DNA of 33,029 nt from the NCBI GenBank assembly GCA_949840465.1, contig CATKXE010000035.1, positions 1 to 33,029 of the forward strand, given 5' to 3'. The stretch comes from an uncultured Lachnospiraceae bacterium. Its GTDB lineage: Bacteria > Bacillota > Clostridia > Lachnospirales > Lachnospiraceae. Below are positions 1 to 7,466 of this stretch, piece after piece (positions within the stretch are counted from its first letter, which is position 1; each line of letters starts with the position of its first letter). The notes below the pieces were generated by a model. The model did no database searches, had not been told where the DNA came from, and saw only the letters and a program-made list of their open reading frames with translations. The position numbers and the translations under genes were made by a program.

Positions 1-49
1 TAAGGTAAATTTAGGAGGAAATGAGAAATTGTGGTGAAACAGGATGTAG

Positions 50-247
50 ATGAAAGGGCTGTCTGCGATGAGAGAAGTTTTAGGGTTCTATGATGGTGAT
101 ATTGTACAATTATTAGAACCGGCACCAAAGAAAAAGCAGAAGGTCATTGTGACCTTCATAGAGGATGAAAATACAGATTCCAAAAAGCGCCTGTCAGAGA
201 AAGGGGCATTTGAACGTGCTATGATGGAAAAACATGGTTATGGCTGA
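50..247 (+). CDS. Small antitoxin-like protein (VapB-type position)
   Basis: A 65-residue basic/acidic protein with a short beta-rich N-terminal half (FYDGDIVQLLEP, then KVIVTF) and a charged C-terminal tail. The layout resembles small antitoxins that precede PIN-domain toxins in Clostridia. Its end overlaps the ATG at 234 of a PIN-domain reading frame, the usual coupling of an antitoxin-toxin pair. Two starts are possible: ATG 50, with AGGA five bases upstream, or ATG 68, with AAAGGG nine bases upstream; the later one would give 59 residues. The antitoxin role is inferred from the neighbour and not from a recognised DNA-binding motif. Because the partner toxin is frameshifted, the gene may be a leftover. 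Confidence 0.6.
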   Translation: MKGLSAMREVLGFYDGDIVQLLEPAPKKKQKVIVTFIEDENTDSKKRLSEKGAFERAMMEKHGYG

Positions 248-664
248 CGCAAATACTATGATTCGTTGTATTATAGGGGATGATCAGAATAAAAAAGCTG
301 AATTCCAACAAATAAGATTGGAACAGAATGTCATTTATGCGCTGGAGTAATTGCCGAGGTTGTGTATGTCCTGACAAAGGTATATCAGGTTTCCCGTGAG
401 GAAGCCAGGAATGCAATACAGACTTTTTTTAGGGCTAAGAATATCGTCTGCTCGAGTAGTGCGATTACAGTAAAGGGTTTACAGCTATTTGTAAATAACC
501 ATCTGGATTTTGTGGATAATTTATTGTTGGCATATCACCAGATTCAAGGGATTGAAATTTATAGTTATGACCGTAAATTAATGAATGCGTTCAGACGTGG
601 AGACGAAGGAAAAACTTCTATAAAATCCTGTGAAGGGGGACAACAAAAATGTGTGAAGTTTTAG
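234..664 (+). pseudogene. Frameshifted PIN-domain toxin (VapC-like)
   Basis: The frame from ATG 234 begins with MADANTMIRCIIGDD, matching the N-terminal acidic strand of PIN-domain ribonucleases, and stops at TAA 348. The next frame continues with VIAEVVYVLTKVYQVSREEA and later NHLDFVDNLLLAYHQ and YSYDRKLM, which are the rest of a VapC-type PIN domain. Inserting one G near 346 (GAG to GAGG) joins the halves exactly at LE-VIAEVVYVL, so a one-base deletion has broken the gene. PIN toxins cleave RNA through a cluster of acidic residues. The second frame reads on past the normal end of the domain into the start of the next gene, so its last ~20 residues are not family sequence. Confidence 0.7.
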
Positions 665-822
665 ATCGGATAGAAAACAGAGGAATTCAAAAAGGTGAGG
701 ATCTGATTCTTACTTTATTGAGGTATTTGCTGTCTAATAATCGGACAGAGGATGCTAAAAGAGCAACGGAAGACACAACTTATCGAAATAAACTGCTGGC
801 AGAGATTTTTAATAATGAATGA
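649..822 (+). CDS. 57-residue protein resembling the C-terminus of PD-(D/E)XK/Rpn-family nucleases
   Basis: An ATG at 649 follows GGGGGA with good spacing and opens a 57-residue frame beginning MCEVLDRIENRGIQKGED and ending TYRNKLLAEIFNNE. The pattern (MC-ALE, a G-x-x-x-G-E helix, then LL-NNRTEDAKRATED-YR-KL-EI) is what ends transposase-like PD-(D/E)XK nucleases of the Rpn type in Lachnospiraceae. The catalytic domain is absent, so this is either a free-standing small protein or a surviving tail of a deleted nuclease. It sits directly behind the broken PIN toxin. Function unknown. Confidence 0.5.
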   Translation: MCEVLDRIENRGIQKGEDLILTLLRYLLSNNRTEDAKRATEDTTYRNKLLAEIFNNE

Positions 823-853
823 TAGATTTGGGATAGGCGGAGCATAGATTGAA

Positions 854-1162
854 ATGGAAACAAGAATCTTTTTTAAATGGAATACCCATATAATTTTGAT
901 TCATTTAGAAGATATTATGGTAAAATTTACACCTTTAGTACAGTCTAAAGTGCCAAATGAGCCAAGTGGCACTTTAAATGGCACTTTAGAAGAAAGAATT
1001 TTATCGGTGATAAGAAAAAGTCCTCATATAACACAGGTTGAGATAGCCGCTGAGATAGAGTGTTCTGAGCGAAAAGTAAAGAGACTTATGAAAACAATGA
1101 TCGATAAAGGAATGATTGAGCGTGTAGGGGGACGTAAAATGGGACAATGGATTGAAAAGTAG
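854..1162 (+). CDS. Winged helix-turn-helix protein, likely fragment of a Schlafen/AlbA_2-type ATP-binding regulator
   Basis: The last ~60 residues form a classic winged helix: ERILSVIRKSPHITQVEIAA, the recognition-helix region CSERKVKRLMKTMI, and the wing KGMIERVGGRKMGQWIEK. Just before it lies a short GTLNGTL repeat. That arrangement is known from the C-terminus of COG2865-type ATP-binding regulators (AlbA_2/Schlafen N-terminal domain), whose ATPase domain is missing here, so this is probably a remnant. ATG 854 has only a distant purine stretch; ATG 917 after AGAAG would give an 82-residue protein containing the whole winged helix. It could bind the inverted repeat just downstream (1223-1264), but that is inference. 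Confidence 0.55.
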   Translation: METRIFFKWNTHIILIHLEDIMVKFTPLVQSKVPNEPSGTLNGTLEERILSVIRKSPHITQVEIAAEIECSERKVKRLMKTMIDKGMIERVGGRKMGQWIEK

Positions 1163-1222
1163 GAGAAAAAGTTCTATGGAAAGTGGTATATGGTTCTGAT
1201 TACATTAGATACCTCGAATTAT

Positions 1223-1272
1223 ACAATATATAGAATGTTTATGTTGACTATACCTATATATTGTGTTATTCT
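1223..1272 (+). promoter_or_regulatory. SigA-type promoter inside an 11-bp inverted-repeat operator
   Basis: TTGACT (1244-1249) and TATTCT (1267-1272) are separated by 17 bp. ACAATATATAG at 1223-1233 and its exact reverse complement CTATATATTGT at 1254-1264 lie on either side of the -35 box. A protein bound to both arms would cover the polymerase site, so this reads as a repressible promoter. The nearest candidate regulator is the winged-helix protein just upstream. The inverted repeat and boxes are direct observations; repression is inferred. Confidence 0.6.
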
Positions 1273-1382
1273 ATAAATGGATTAAATTTTTGCGCATGAG
1301 TATCTTAAAATGCAGCAGTAAGTGTGTTTGTTCCAGAAGATGACTGGGAGATAAATTTAAGGCTAAGCCTGGCAAAAAACAG

Positions 1383-1426
1383 AAAGACATCAAAAATTCA
1401 GGGATGATTTTTGGTGTCTTTTTTTT
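1383..1426 (+). terminator. Rho-independent terminator
   Basis: A 16-bp stem pairs 1383-1398 with 1406-1421 (AAAGACATCAAAAATT against GATTTTTGGTGTCTTT, two wobble pairs), with a 7-base loop and a run of eight T. With the promoter at 1244-1272 it would define a transcript of about 145 nt. Confidence 0.8.
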
Positions 1427-1624
1427 GCGTTTTGGGATTGCTTTGCAAAAGGAAAGGAGGAACGAGCTAATCCGGATAAAGGGAACGAAAACATAACGAA
1501 GAGGCGGAGACGAGAAATAACCGCAGGCTATACAGAAGAAAGGGGGAGAGCTCCTTCTTTTTTTATGTACTGGTATCCGCCGGGGTATCAGTACCTGTAT
1601 ATCCATGAAAAGAAAGGAGTACTT

Positions 1625-2089
1625 ATGGTGGACTTATTTGCTGATATCCCGCGGGAGACGGTGGAAAGCACGCTGCAGACGATCCGGGAGAACCTGGACC
1701 GGGTTGGGCTTTACGGCGGGCATACGCTGCGCAGGCATGCAGATATCCAGCCGCTGGCCTTAAAGACCCGGCTGACGAAAGAAGACATCCGTTATGCCAC
1801 GTCCTATTGGGACAGGGAAGTGGCAGACGCCGTGGTAAAGGGGATCATGAAGAGCTTCTTCGACCCGGGGATCACCACATGGCTGAGGTATGGCGGGGAT
1901 GACTGCATTTCGCTGGTCGGGCATTTCTCCAGGACCATCGGGTACGGGTTCCGAAAAGGAGAGGAACGGCTGGAAGAGAACTTACGGAAAGCCTGCCTGG
2001 TGCTTGTAAAGGACGCGGACGCAGACTGGGGCTTCCGGATCCTGACCAGCTACCCTATGTTTGGGAGACGGGAGAAGTTCTGTGGGTAA
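1625..2089 (+). CDS. RNase A-like toxin-domain protein (bacterial CdiA-CT RNase A family)
   Basis: A 154-residue protein starting at ATG 1625 after AAGGAG. Residues 31-38 read GGHTLRRH, followed by ATSYWDREVAD, a W, a G-x-G stretch, a hydrophobic strand (ACLVLVKD) and the ending WGFRILTSYP (T141, Y143). This order matches the bacterial RNase A-like toxin domain known from CdiA C-termini, where a GH-T-x-x-RH histidine and a T-x-Y pair near the end sit in the active site. Here the domain makes up almost the whole protein, with no secretion signal or delivery domain, only ~30 extra N-terminal residues. The following gene overlaps its last codons, suggesting a toxin-immunity or toxin-antitoxin pair. 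Enzymatic activity is inferred. Confidence 0.7.
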   Translation: MVDLFADIPRETVESTLQTIRENLDRVGLYGGHTLRRHADIQPLALKTRLTKEDIRYATSYWDREVADAVVKGIMKSFFDPGITTWLRYGGDDCISLVGHFSRTIGYGFRKGEERLEENLRKACLVLVKDADADWGFRILTSYPMFGRREKFCG

Positions 2090-2351
2090 GAAATGGAAGC
2101 TGTCTGTTTTGATGGCAGGAAAGTATGACATTGTAAAGGGTGCAAGGATCGGATTCCATCTGGATGCGGAGACGGACCTCTATATCGCATCCTGCGGCCG
2201 GAAAGATTTTGGAATCGTAAAATCCATAAACGGCGGGAGCAGGGAAGACCTGCGGATGCTCGGCACGAACTTTGGCGGCATCGTATTAAGGACGGATCTG
2301 GATCAATATCTGGCGGAGGTTATGGTAAAGATGCATAAAAAGACAGCGTAA
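2082..2351 (+). CDS. Small protein overlapping the RNase A-like gene; candidate immunity protein
   Basis: GTG 2082 lies seven bases after GGGAG (2070-2074) and eight bases inside the end of the RNase A-like gene, so the two are translationally coupled. The 89-residue product begins VGKKWKLSVLMAGKYDIVKG and alternates short beta-like segments (LYIASCGRKDFGIVKSI, FGGIVLRTDL) with a C-terminal helix. I do not recognise the family. Its size, overlap and position downstream fit the immunity proteins of contact-dependent toxins, but an ordinary ICE accessory function is equally possible. Confidence 0.6.
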   Translation: MGKKWKLSVLMAGKYDIVKGARIGFHLDAETDLYIASCGRKDFGIVKSINGGSREDLRMLGTNFGGIVLRTDLDQYLAEVMVKMHKKTA

Positions 2352-2402
2352 AAAGGATGACGTGCATGTTCACAAAATCTGTTTAACAGGAGGGAAAAAA
2401 GA

Positions 2403-2711
2403 ATGCACAGGAACAAAAAAGCAGGAAAACGCAGCAGGAAACTTCTGAAGTGGATCCAAAGGTACGCCGGGTATTGGCAGCTGATCTGCACGCCGGGCTG
2501 TGATCTGGACATGACAGTTACAAGGAACATCATCCATTCCCTGGCAGAAAACGGACTGCATGAAATTATCTTCGTATTGCTGACCGTCCACAGGGAGAAG
2601 GAATTCCTAAAGAACCTGTCCTCATTTCTGAACCTGGATCTGATGCTGGAAGAGATCAGGCGTCAGGATATGGATGAGATCGTCCGGATGCTGGATGAAA
2701 ACCTGCGGTGA
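2403..2711 (+). CDS. Hypothetical ICE accessory protein
   Basis: A 102-residue protein from ATG 2403, nine bases after AGGAGGG. It has a very basic N-terminus (MHRNKKAGKRSRKLLKWIQR), followed by predicted helices and an acidic C-terminal end (RRQDMDEIVRMLDENLR). No recognised motif, signal peptide or membrane segment. Its codon use and strong ribosome site match its neighbours, so it is probably a real gene of the same block. Function unknown. Confidence 0.55.
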   Translation: MHRNKKAGKRSRKLLKWIQRYAGYWQLICTPGCDLDMTVTRNIIHSLAENGLHEIIFVLLTVHREKEFLKNLSSFLNLDLMLEEIRRQDMDEIVRMLDENLR

Positions 2712-2789
2712 AGCCTCTTCTGTCTGTAAATGCATTCCGGCACGCTGTCGGAGAGACGGCGGATCGGCCATTCACAAAGGTGGTGTACC

Positions 2790-3131
2790 ATGTCAGACTG
2801 GAACGAGGACAGCGGCTACCATTGCCTGCTGATCGCGATTTTATGCGGCGTGGATGTGGCAGAGTCCAAACTGCTCTACAAGTATGGGCCGGGGCATCCG
2901 CTCTGTAAGAAGATTTTAAAGAAGAAGCTGGCGGCAGAAGAAACGGAAGGGATGGGAAAAGAGGCGGCGGGGAATGCCATGTACCGGCTCCGGATGGCCG
3001 GGTATACGCTGGAAGAAATCTCCAATGCCTTTGGCTGTTACCCATCCACGGCAAAGAGAAGGATTAAAAAAGCGAAAGAACGAAAGGAGAACATGTATGG
3101 TAGACCAAAGCAGGATCGCAGCGATCTTTAA
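2790..3131 (+). CDS. Small helix-turn-helix protein
   Basis: ATG 2790 follows AAAGGTGG; an upstream ATG at 2730 has no ribosome site. The 113-residue product carries a helix-turn-helix in its C-terminal third: AMYRLRMAGYTLEEISNAFG followed by YPSTAKRRIKKAKERK, like sigma region 4 or resolvase-type DNA-binding helices. The N-terminal half (GYHCLLIAILCGVDVAESKL) is not recognised. It overlaps the next gene by 35 bases. A regulator of the accessory block is likely, but its target is unknown. Confidence 0.6.
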   Translation: MSDWNEDSGYHCLLIAILCGVDVAESKLLYKYGPGHPLCKKILKKKLAAEETEGMGKEAAGNAMYRLRMAGYTLEEISNAFGCYPSTAKRRIKKAKERKENMYGRPKQDRSDL

Positions 3132-3522
3132 CGACTTCATGTCACTTTATTTAGGCAGGTCCGGGACAGGGATCGAGCAGCTTTGTAAGAAGCATGATTA
3201 TCACCGGATGCTGATGGGGCTTCTCTCCAACCTGGATGAGGCGGCGAAAGTGCCGGTTCCACAGGTCATGAAGGAATGCTATGAAGTCTATAAGCGGTAC
3301 CGGAACCTGGAGATGAAGAAGGCGGACTGGGAAGCGATCGTAGAAGAGACAAGGAAACTCTCGGAAAAATGGAAATCCAATAAATGGTGCAACCGGATCC
3401 TTGTGGAGCTGATCGGCCTTCTGGAAGAAGACGAGGCCGAGCGCAGGAGGATTGCGCACGAAGTGGAGCAGGAGATGAAAGAGATGGAGGCAGCGATGCA
3501 GAGGCAGGCAGAAGCTGCGTAA
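3097..3522 (+). CDS. Hypothetical helical protein of the ICE block
   Basis: ATG 3097 lies six bases after AAGGAG (3084-3089 region), so I prefer it to the longer frame upstream, which only shadows the helix-turn-helix gene. The 141-residue product is almost entirely alpha-helical, with CKKHDYHRMLMGLLSNLDEA, a central ECYEVYKRYRNLEMKKADWE, and a heptad-like C-terminus rich in E, A and M (coiled coil, about residues 112-141). No catalytic motif seen. It overlaps the gene before it and is followed by the hairpin-rich leader of the pcfK-like gene. Function unknown. Confidence 0.55.
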   Translation: MVDQSRIAAIFNDFMSLYLGRSGTGIEQLCKKHDYHRMLMGLLSNLDEAAKVPVPQVMKECYEVYKRYRNLEMKKADWEAIVEETRKLSEKWKSNKWCNRILVELIGLLEEDEAERRRIAHEVEQEMKEMEAAMQRQAEAA

Positions 3523-3550
3523 AACGATGGAGGGTCGAAAGGCTCTCCAT

Positions 3551-3598
3551 TTGTTCTTATAGTAGGAAACATCTTTGAATTTCCCTATATAAGAACAA
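3551..3598. repeat. Long inverted repeat between the small genes and the pcfK-like gene
   Basis: TTGTTCTTATA at 3551-3561 is the exact reverse complement of TATAAGAACAA at 3588-3598. Inside, TAGGAAA (3563-3569) can pair with TTTCCCTA (3580-3587) with one bulge, leaving a 10-base loop. There is no T-run after it, so it is not a simple terminator. It may be a protein-binding site or a structured leader. AGTAGGAAACATC here resembles CTAGGAAACGTC at 9273-9284. Confidence 0.65.
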
Positions 3599-3635
3599 CC
3601 CTCCGGGGGAAGCGCACTACGCGCATAAAGAAAAT

Positions 3636-3690
3636 GGCTGCTTGCGCAGCCGCGCTTCGGCGCGAGCGTGCGTCAAGACGCACACTTTTT
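3636..3690 (+). promoter_or_regulatory. Three back-to-back hairpins ending in a T-run: candidate attenuator
   Basis: GGCTGC-TTGC-GCAGCC (3636-3651), CGCGC-TTCG-GCGCG (3651-3664, the very stable UUCG tetraloop) and GTGCGT-CAAG-ACGCAC (3668-3683) follow one another almost without spacers. The last is followed by TTTTT (3686-3690) and then the AAAGGAGG site of the pcfK-like gene. This looks like a terminator placed within a leader, able to set the amount of transcript entering the 3707-9171 operon. Alternatives are an RNA-stabilising element or a single-strand DNA structure used during transfer. Confidence 0.6.
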
Positions 3691-3706
3691 AAAGGAGGAT
3701 TCAAGA

Positions 3707-4696
3707 ATGTACGAAAAAGTCATACATAACACGGAAGAATTAAACACAATGGCAGTCCATCTCAGGATGGCGCAGAATTTCCCGGAATTGAGGCTGTTAG
3801 CCGCGGAGCGGCTGGTGCCGGAGCAGGACGTGGAGGATTTCATCAGCGGGAAGAGGTTCCTGCTCGCGGAAATCCCCATGTCAGAAAAGAACTATGCATC
3901 GGCAGCGGAAAAATTGCGGGAAGAGATGTGGCTTTTAAAAGACCAGCTCTTTACCGACCTGGTTGCGCAGTACCTGATCGAGAGGGCGAAAGAGGATATC
4001 CTGTTCGGCTTCCGGGTGCTGAAAAAACACAAATCGCTTCAGAAATGCATGGACTATATTATGAAACAGGCATACCAAATCGCGGAAAAGGAGCGGGAAA
4101 AGAAGTTTGGGAAAAAGCAGAATCCGAAAGGCCGGACGGGAAACCAGAACCAGTCGTTCGGCTTAGGGATTGCAGAGACGAAGGTTTACCAGTGGGCGGA
4201 AGAATATTATGCACTGGAGGATGAGGTGAAGGAAGCGAAGGAACAGGCGAAGGAAAGGAAAAAACGCCTGAATGCACTGAAACGGAAAGAGGATCGCAGG
4301 AAAAATGCGGAATCTGACAAAAAGGCAGTCTCAGATGCATCACAGAAAACGAAGGAGCCTGCGGAACAGGCGGCCGGGAAAAAGCAGACGGCAGAACAGA
4401 AGCAATCGGCAGAACAGAGTCAAACAGCCGGGAAAAGGCATCCAACAGAGCAAAAGCGGGCAGCACAGAAGAATCAAGCGGCAGAGCAGAATCAGTTGGA
4501 AGAACAGAAACAAATGGCCGGGAAGAATCAGGCAACAGAGCAAAAACAAACGGCTGAACAGAAAGAAATACCGGAGACGCCGGTCATGGAAAAGGAACCT
4601 ACAGGAGAGCCGGAGGCTGACCTGTACGGCAGGCAGATTACGGTGTTTGATCTCCTGGCCGGACCGGACGCGGCTTCAAAAGGAGGAAAAGAATGA
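3707..4696 (+). CDS. PcfK-like / AcrIIA9-family protein with Q-rich tail
   Basis: ATG 3707 follows AAAGGAGG by seven bases (329 residues). Residues ~80-165 show the PcfK pattern: a helical TDLVAQYLIERAKEDILFG, then HKSLQKCMDYIMKQAYQIAEK and a closing VYQWAEEYYALEDE. The same domain defines the AcrIIA9 family, reported as an inhibitor of type II Cas9, so this may be an anti-CRISPR; many family members are untested ICE proteins. After it comes a Lys/Glu coiled coil and a low-complexity segment at about residues 215-300 of repeated AEQ-x-Q units, then a conserved-looking end (YGRQITVFDLLAGPD). The long repetitive tail is unusual. The next gene starts within its stop codon (ATGA overlap at 4693). 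Confidence 0.65.
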   Translation: MYEKVIHNTEELNTMAVHLRMAQNFPELRLLAAERLVPEQDVEDFISGKRFLLAEIPMSEKNYASAAEKLREEMWLLKDQLFTDLVAQYLIERAKEDILFGFRVLKKHKSLQKCMDYIMKQAYQIAEKEREKKFGKKQNPKGRTGNQNQSFGLGIAETKVYQWAEEYYALEDEVKEAKEQAKERKKRLNALKRKEDRRKNAESDKKAVSDASQKTKEPAEQAAGKKQTAEQKQSAEQSQTAGKRHPTEQKRAAQKNQAAEQNQLEEQKQMAGKNQATEQKQTAEQKEIPETPVMEKEPTGEPEADLYGRQITVFDLLAGPDAASKGGKE

Positions 4697-5226
4697 GAGC
4701 ATTTAAAGGATTCCGGCGCGACCTGACCTGCCTGGGATACCGGTTTCGGGAAGACAGGGTGAACCGGACATCGGAAGCAAATTGCTGCCAGAATGGATTC
4801 CATTGTGCAGAAAACCCGTTGGACTGCCTTTCCTACTACTGGGACTGGAAAAACTCCGTGTATTATGAGGTGGATGCGGCCGGAGACCTGGACGAGGACG
4901 GCCGTGACAGCAAGATTTCCTGCACGGAGCTGCGCCTGATCCGCCGACTGACTCTGGAGCAGCTGCTCTTAGAAGGGGCCGCCTATATGGTCGCCCATCC
5001 CACACGCAAGTGGAATGTCAGGGTACACAGGGAGACAGGACTGGCTTATGACGGGTTTGCGGTGGTACGCGGAAAAGATCCAAAGGCTTCCGGAAAGGTG
5101 GGAGACATCCTCGTGCTCCTGAAAGAAGAGGCGGAAAGCCCGGAGATCGAGGAGGTCGCGCTGTTTCGGATTGACCGGAAAACATACCACCCAAACAGAT
5201 ATTATGGTGTCTGCGGAACGTGTTAA
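4693..5226 (+). CDS. DUF7666-like ICE accessory protein
   Basis: ATG 4693 overlaps the previous stop by four bases and follows AAAGGAGG, so it is coupled to the pcfK-like gene. The N-terminus reads KGFRRDLTCLGYRFREDRVN with a later CCQNGFHCAENPLDCLSYY, the pattern of a domain (known to me as DUF7666) that is common in phage and ICE proteins: a short strand pair, then C-x-x-GFHAC-NPLD and a Y-x-EV-x-AGD segment. The second half of the 177 residues (RRLTLEQLLLEGAAYMVAHP onward) is not recognised. No function is known. Cysteines in CCQNGFHC could bind metal, which is speculation. Confidence 0.6.
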   Translation: MRAFKGFRRDLTCLGYRFREDRVNRTSEANCCQNGFHCAENPLDCLSYYWDWKNSVYYEVDAAGDLDEDGRDSKISCTELRLIRRLTLEQLLLEGAAYMVAHPTRKWNVRVHRETGLAYDGFAVVRGKDPKASGKVGDILVLLKEEAESPEIEEVALFRIDRKTYHPNRYYGVCGTC

Positions 5227-5240
5227 GGAGGAATGCAGAG

Positions 5241-7421
5241 ATGAAGAAAAAAGAATTACTGGCGCTTACGCCGCCGGAAATGGGGACGCATTTGCGGGAA
5301 ATCGCAAGAAAGGATGAGCCACAGAGAGTGAGCTAATGGGTTTCGACTAAAAAATATCAGTATGGGCGTTACCTGCTGGCGAAGGAGGAGAACGGATACC
5401 TGGTCGTCTCCGTATTTTTGGCGGAGCATGTTCGGGCAGAGGCAAAATATCCGGCATACGTGGTGTATTTTGACAGGAAGGCGGATGAGTTCATCACCTG
5501 GGAGACGGACACGGGAAAGTGGAGGAATTCCATGCTGGATCATCTTGACTGGCCGGAATATATGTATGATTCCGGTAATTATGTGAGCCGTGAGGACGCG
5601 GAACTGATTCAGGGATATCTGGGCGTACAGAGCGGAACCTATGAGGATATGCTCCAGTTCCAACGGGACGTAAGGATGCGGAGCCTGCTTGCCCGTGACA
5701 AAAAGAAGACCGATGCATGGGATGAAGCCATGAGGTTGGTGCCGGCCCTCCCGAAAGACTGGAAAACCTGGATTTTAAAGAAAGCTGTCAGGGAGCATTA
5801 TATTTTCTATCAATACCAGAGAGGCGGTGCGACAGAAGGATACTGCACGCATTGCGGCCAGACGGTCAGGATCAGGAACCCGAGATACAATCAGCAGAGT
5901 GTCTGCAGCAGATGCGGGCAGAAGATCCGGTTTAAGTCGGTAGACAAATCAGGCTATATCTGGACCCCAAAAGAGACGGCATACCTGTTCCAGCGCTGCA
6001 GGCCCGGGATTGTGGCTCTGAGGCGGTTTGAGGTATGGATGACCATAGGAAAGGGAGATTTCCAGAATCCGCAGATCCATTACGATGAGATCAAGCGCTG
6101 CCTGTATGACGAAAAATACCAGGAGGCGGTGTACCACTTTGGGGATTTTAAAAGAAGGGGCCTGCGTTGGATCGGCGGCGACAGTGACTGCAGGAGGAAC
6201 AGTTTCTATTACTATTACAATTATTATCCGGCACCAAAGGAAGGAAGCGTGTATCCAAGGACGCTCCCTGACCTGGAGCGCAGGGAATTAAGGGAGACCG
6301 GGCTGGTTCAGTGGATCAGAAAGAATCCTGTGTTAAATCCAAGGAAATACCTTCATGCGTGGAGACAGATCCCTGTATTGGAACAGATCTTAAAGGCAGG
6401 CCTGCCAAGGCTGACAGAAGAGTTGGTGGAATATCCGGAAAAGTTATTGTGGCAGGAATCTTCAGGAGGGCTTGCGAAAAAGCTGGGGATTGACAACGCT
6501 AAGTTGAAATGGCTTCGGGAACTGGACGGAGGCATCCATTTCCTGTGTTGGCTGCAGGAGGAAAAGAAACGGAAGCTCTGCCTGTCGGACGAACTGATCT
6601 GCTGGTTTATCCAAAATGACATCCTTCCGAAAGATCTGGAGTTCGTGAAAGACCGGATGAGCTATGTGCAGATCCGGAATTACCTGACCCGCCAGCAGGA
6701 AGGGCACAATGACAGCATCCGCCAGGTGCTTACCACCTGGAGAGATTACCTTTCCATGGCACGGCGCGTAAAGATGAATGTCCATGACGAGATCGTGTAC
6801 CGGGCATCCAAACTCTTTCAGCGGCATAAGGAACTGGTGGAATACATTGCAGAAAACCGGCTGTCCGTAACCGCCATGGAATTGGCGGAAGCCTATCCCT
6901 ATATCAATGATATCCTCCCCAGGCTGCCGGAGAAATATGAGTTCAGTGATGAGACCTATACGATTCTGGCGCCGGAAAAGATCGAGGATATTTTAGAGGA
7001 GGGGCAGGCGCTGCACCATTGCATTGATAAGAAGAAGGAATATTTTGAGCGTATCAATAACCAGGAGAGCTATATCCTGTTCCTGCGAAAGACAGAGCAG
7101 CCGGATCAGCCCTATTATACGCTGGAAGTAGAGCCAGGGGGTGTGATCCGCCAGAAACGCACGGAATATGATCGGCAGAAAAAGGACATTGGCGAGGCTT
7201 CGGCATTTTTGCGGAAGTGGCAGGCCGTTGTCCAGGAGAGGCTGACAAAAGGCGACCTGGAACTGGCGAAAAAGAGCCGGGAAACACGGATCGAGACCTA
7301 TACCAGCATGCGCAGGAAAAAGGTCAGGATCAATGGCGGCCTCTTTGCCGGGCAGTACCTGGCGGATGTGCTGGAAGCGGATTTGATGGAGATTCCCGAT
7401 GTCGGTGAGGATGCGGCGTAA
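5241..7421 (+). pseudogene. PcfJ-domain protein interrupted by an in-frame stop
   Basis: ATG 5241 follows AGGAGG and begins MKKKELLALTPPEMGTHLRE. The frame hits TAA at 5334-5336 and then continues without another stop to 7421, so one nonsense change splits a 726-codon gene. Counted from ATG 5241, there is a zinc ribbon with CTHC near residue 202 and CSRC near 222, and the PcfJ signature near residue 590 (EEGQALHHCIDKKKEYF, then SYILFLRKTEQPDQPYYTLE). PcfJ proteins come from conjugation loci and their biochemical role is not established. Restarting after the stop would need a TTG (5418) with no good ribosome site, so the full protein is probably not made, unless the stop is suppressed or is a sequencing error. 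Confidence 0.75.
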
Positions 7422-7466
7422 GGATAAGGATGTTGTGTAATCGAAAATGACGCGAAGGAGGACAAA

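Larger units (their letters stand above)
1163..1624. other. Gene-free stretch at the left edge of the ICE-like block
   Basis: No convincing intact gene. The stretch holds an inverted repeat and promoter (1223-1272), a possible coding fossil just after it, a strong terminator (1383-1426), and a purine-rich leader with a weaker GU-rich hairpin near 1540-1562 before the ribosome site of the RNase A-like gene. The possible fossil lies at about 1303-1404, with residues such as VPEDDWEINLRLSLAKNRKT but no in-frame start. Composition changes from AT-rich to GC-richer across it, so the junction between two unrelated accessory segments probably lies here. Confidence 0.5.

Noticed and set aside
4305..4706. 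133-residue plus-strand frame inside the pcfK-like gene
   Set aside because: Arg/Asn/Gln-rich shadow of the AEQ-x-Q repeats read in another frame; the real gene is the frame from 3707.
5334..5336. Recoding (selenocysteine or programmed readthrough) of the pcfJ stop
   Set aside because: The codon is TAA, not TGA, and there is no recognisable readthrough context; with three other lesions nearby, a plain nonsense mutation is simpler.
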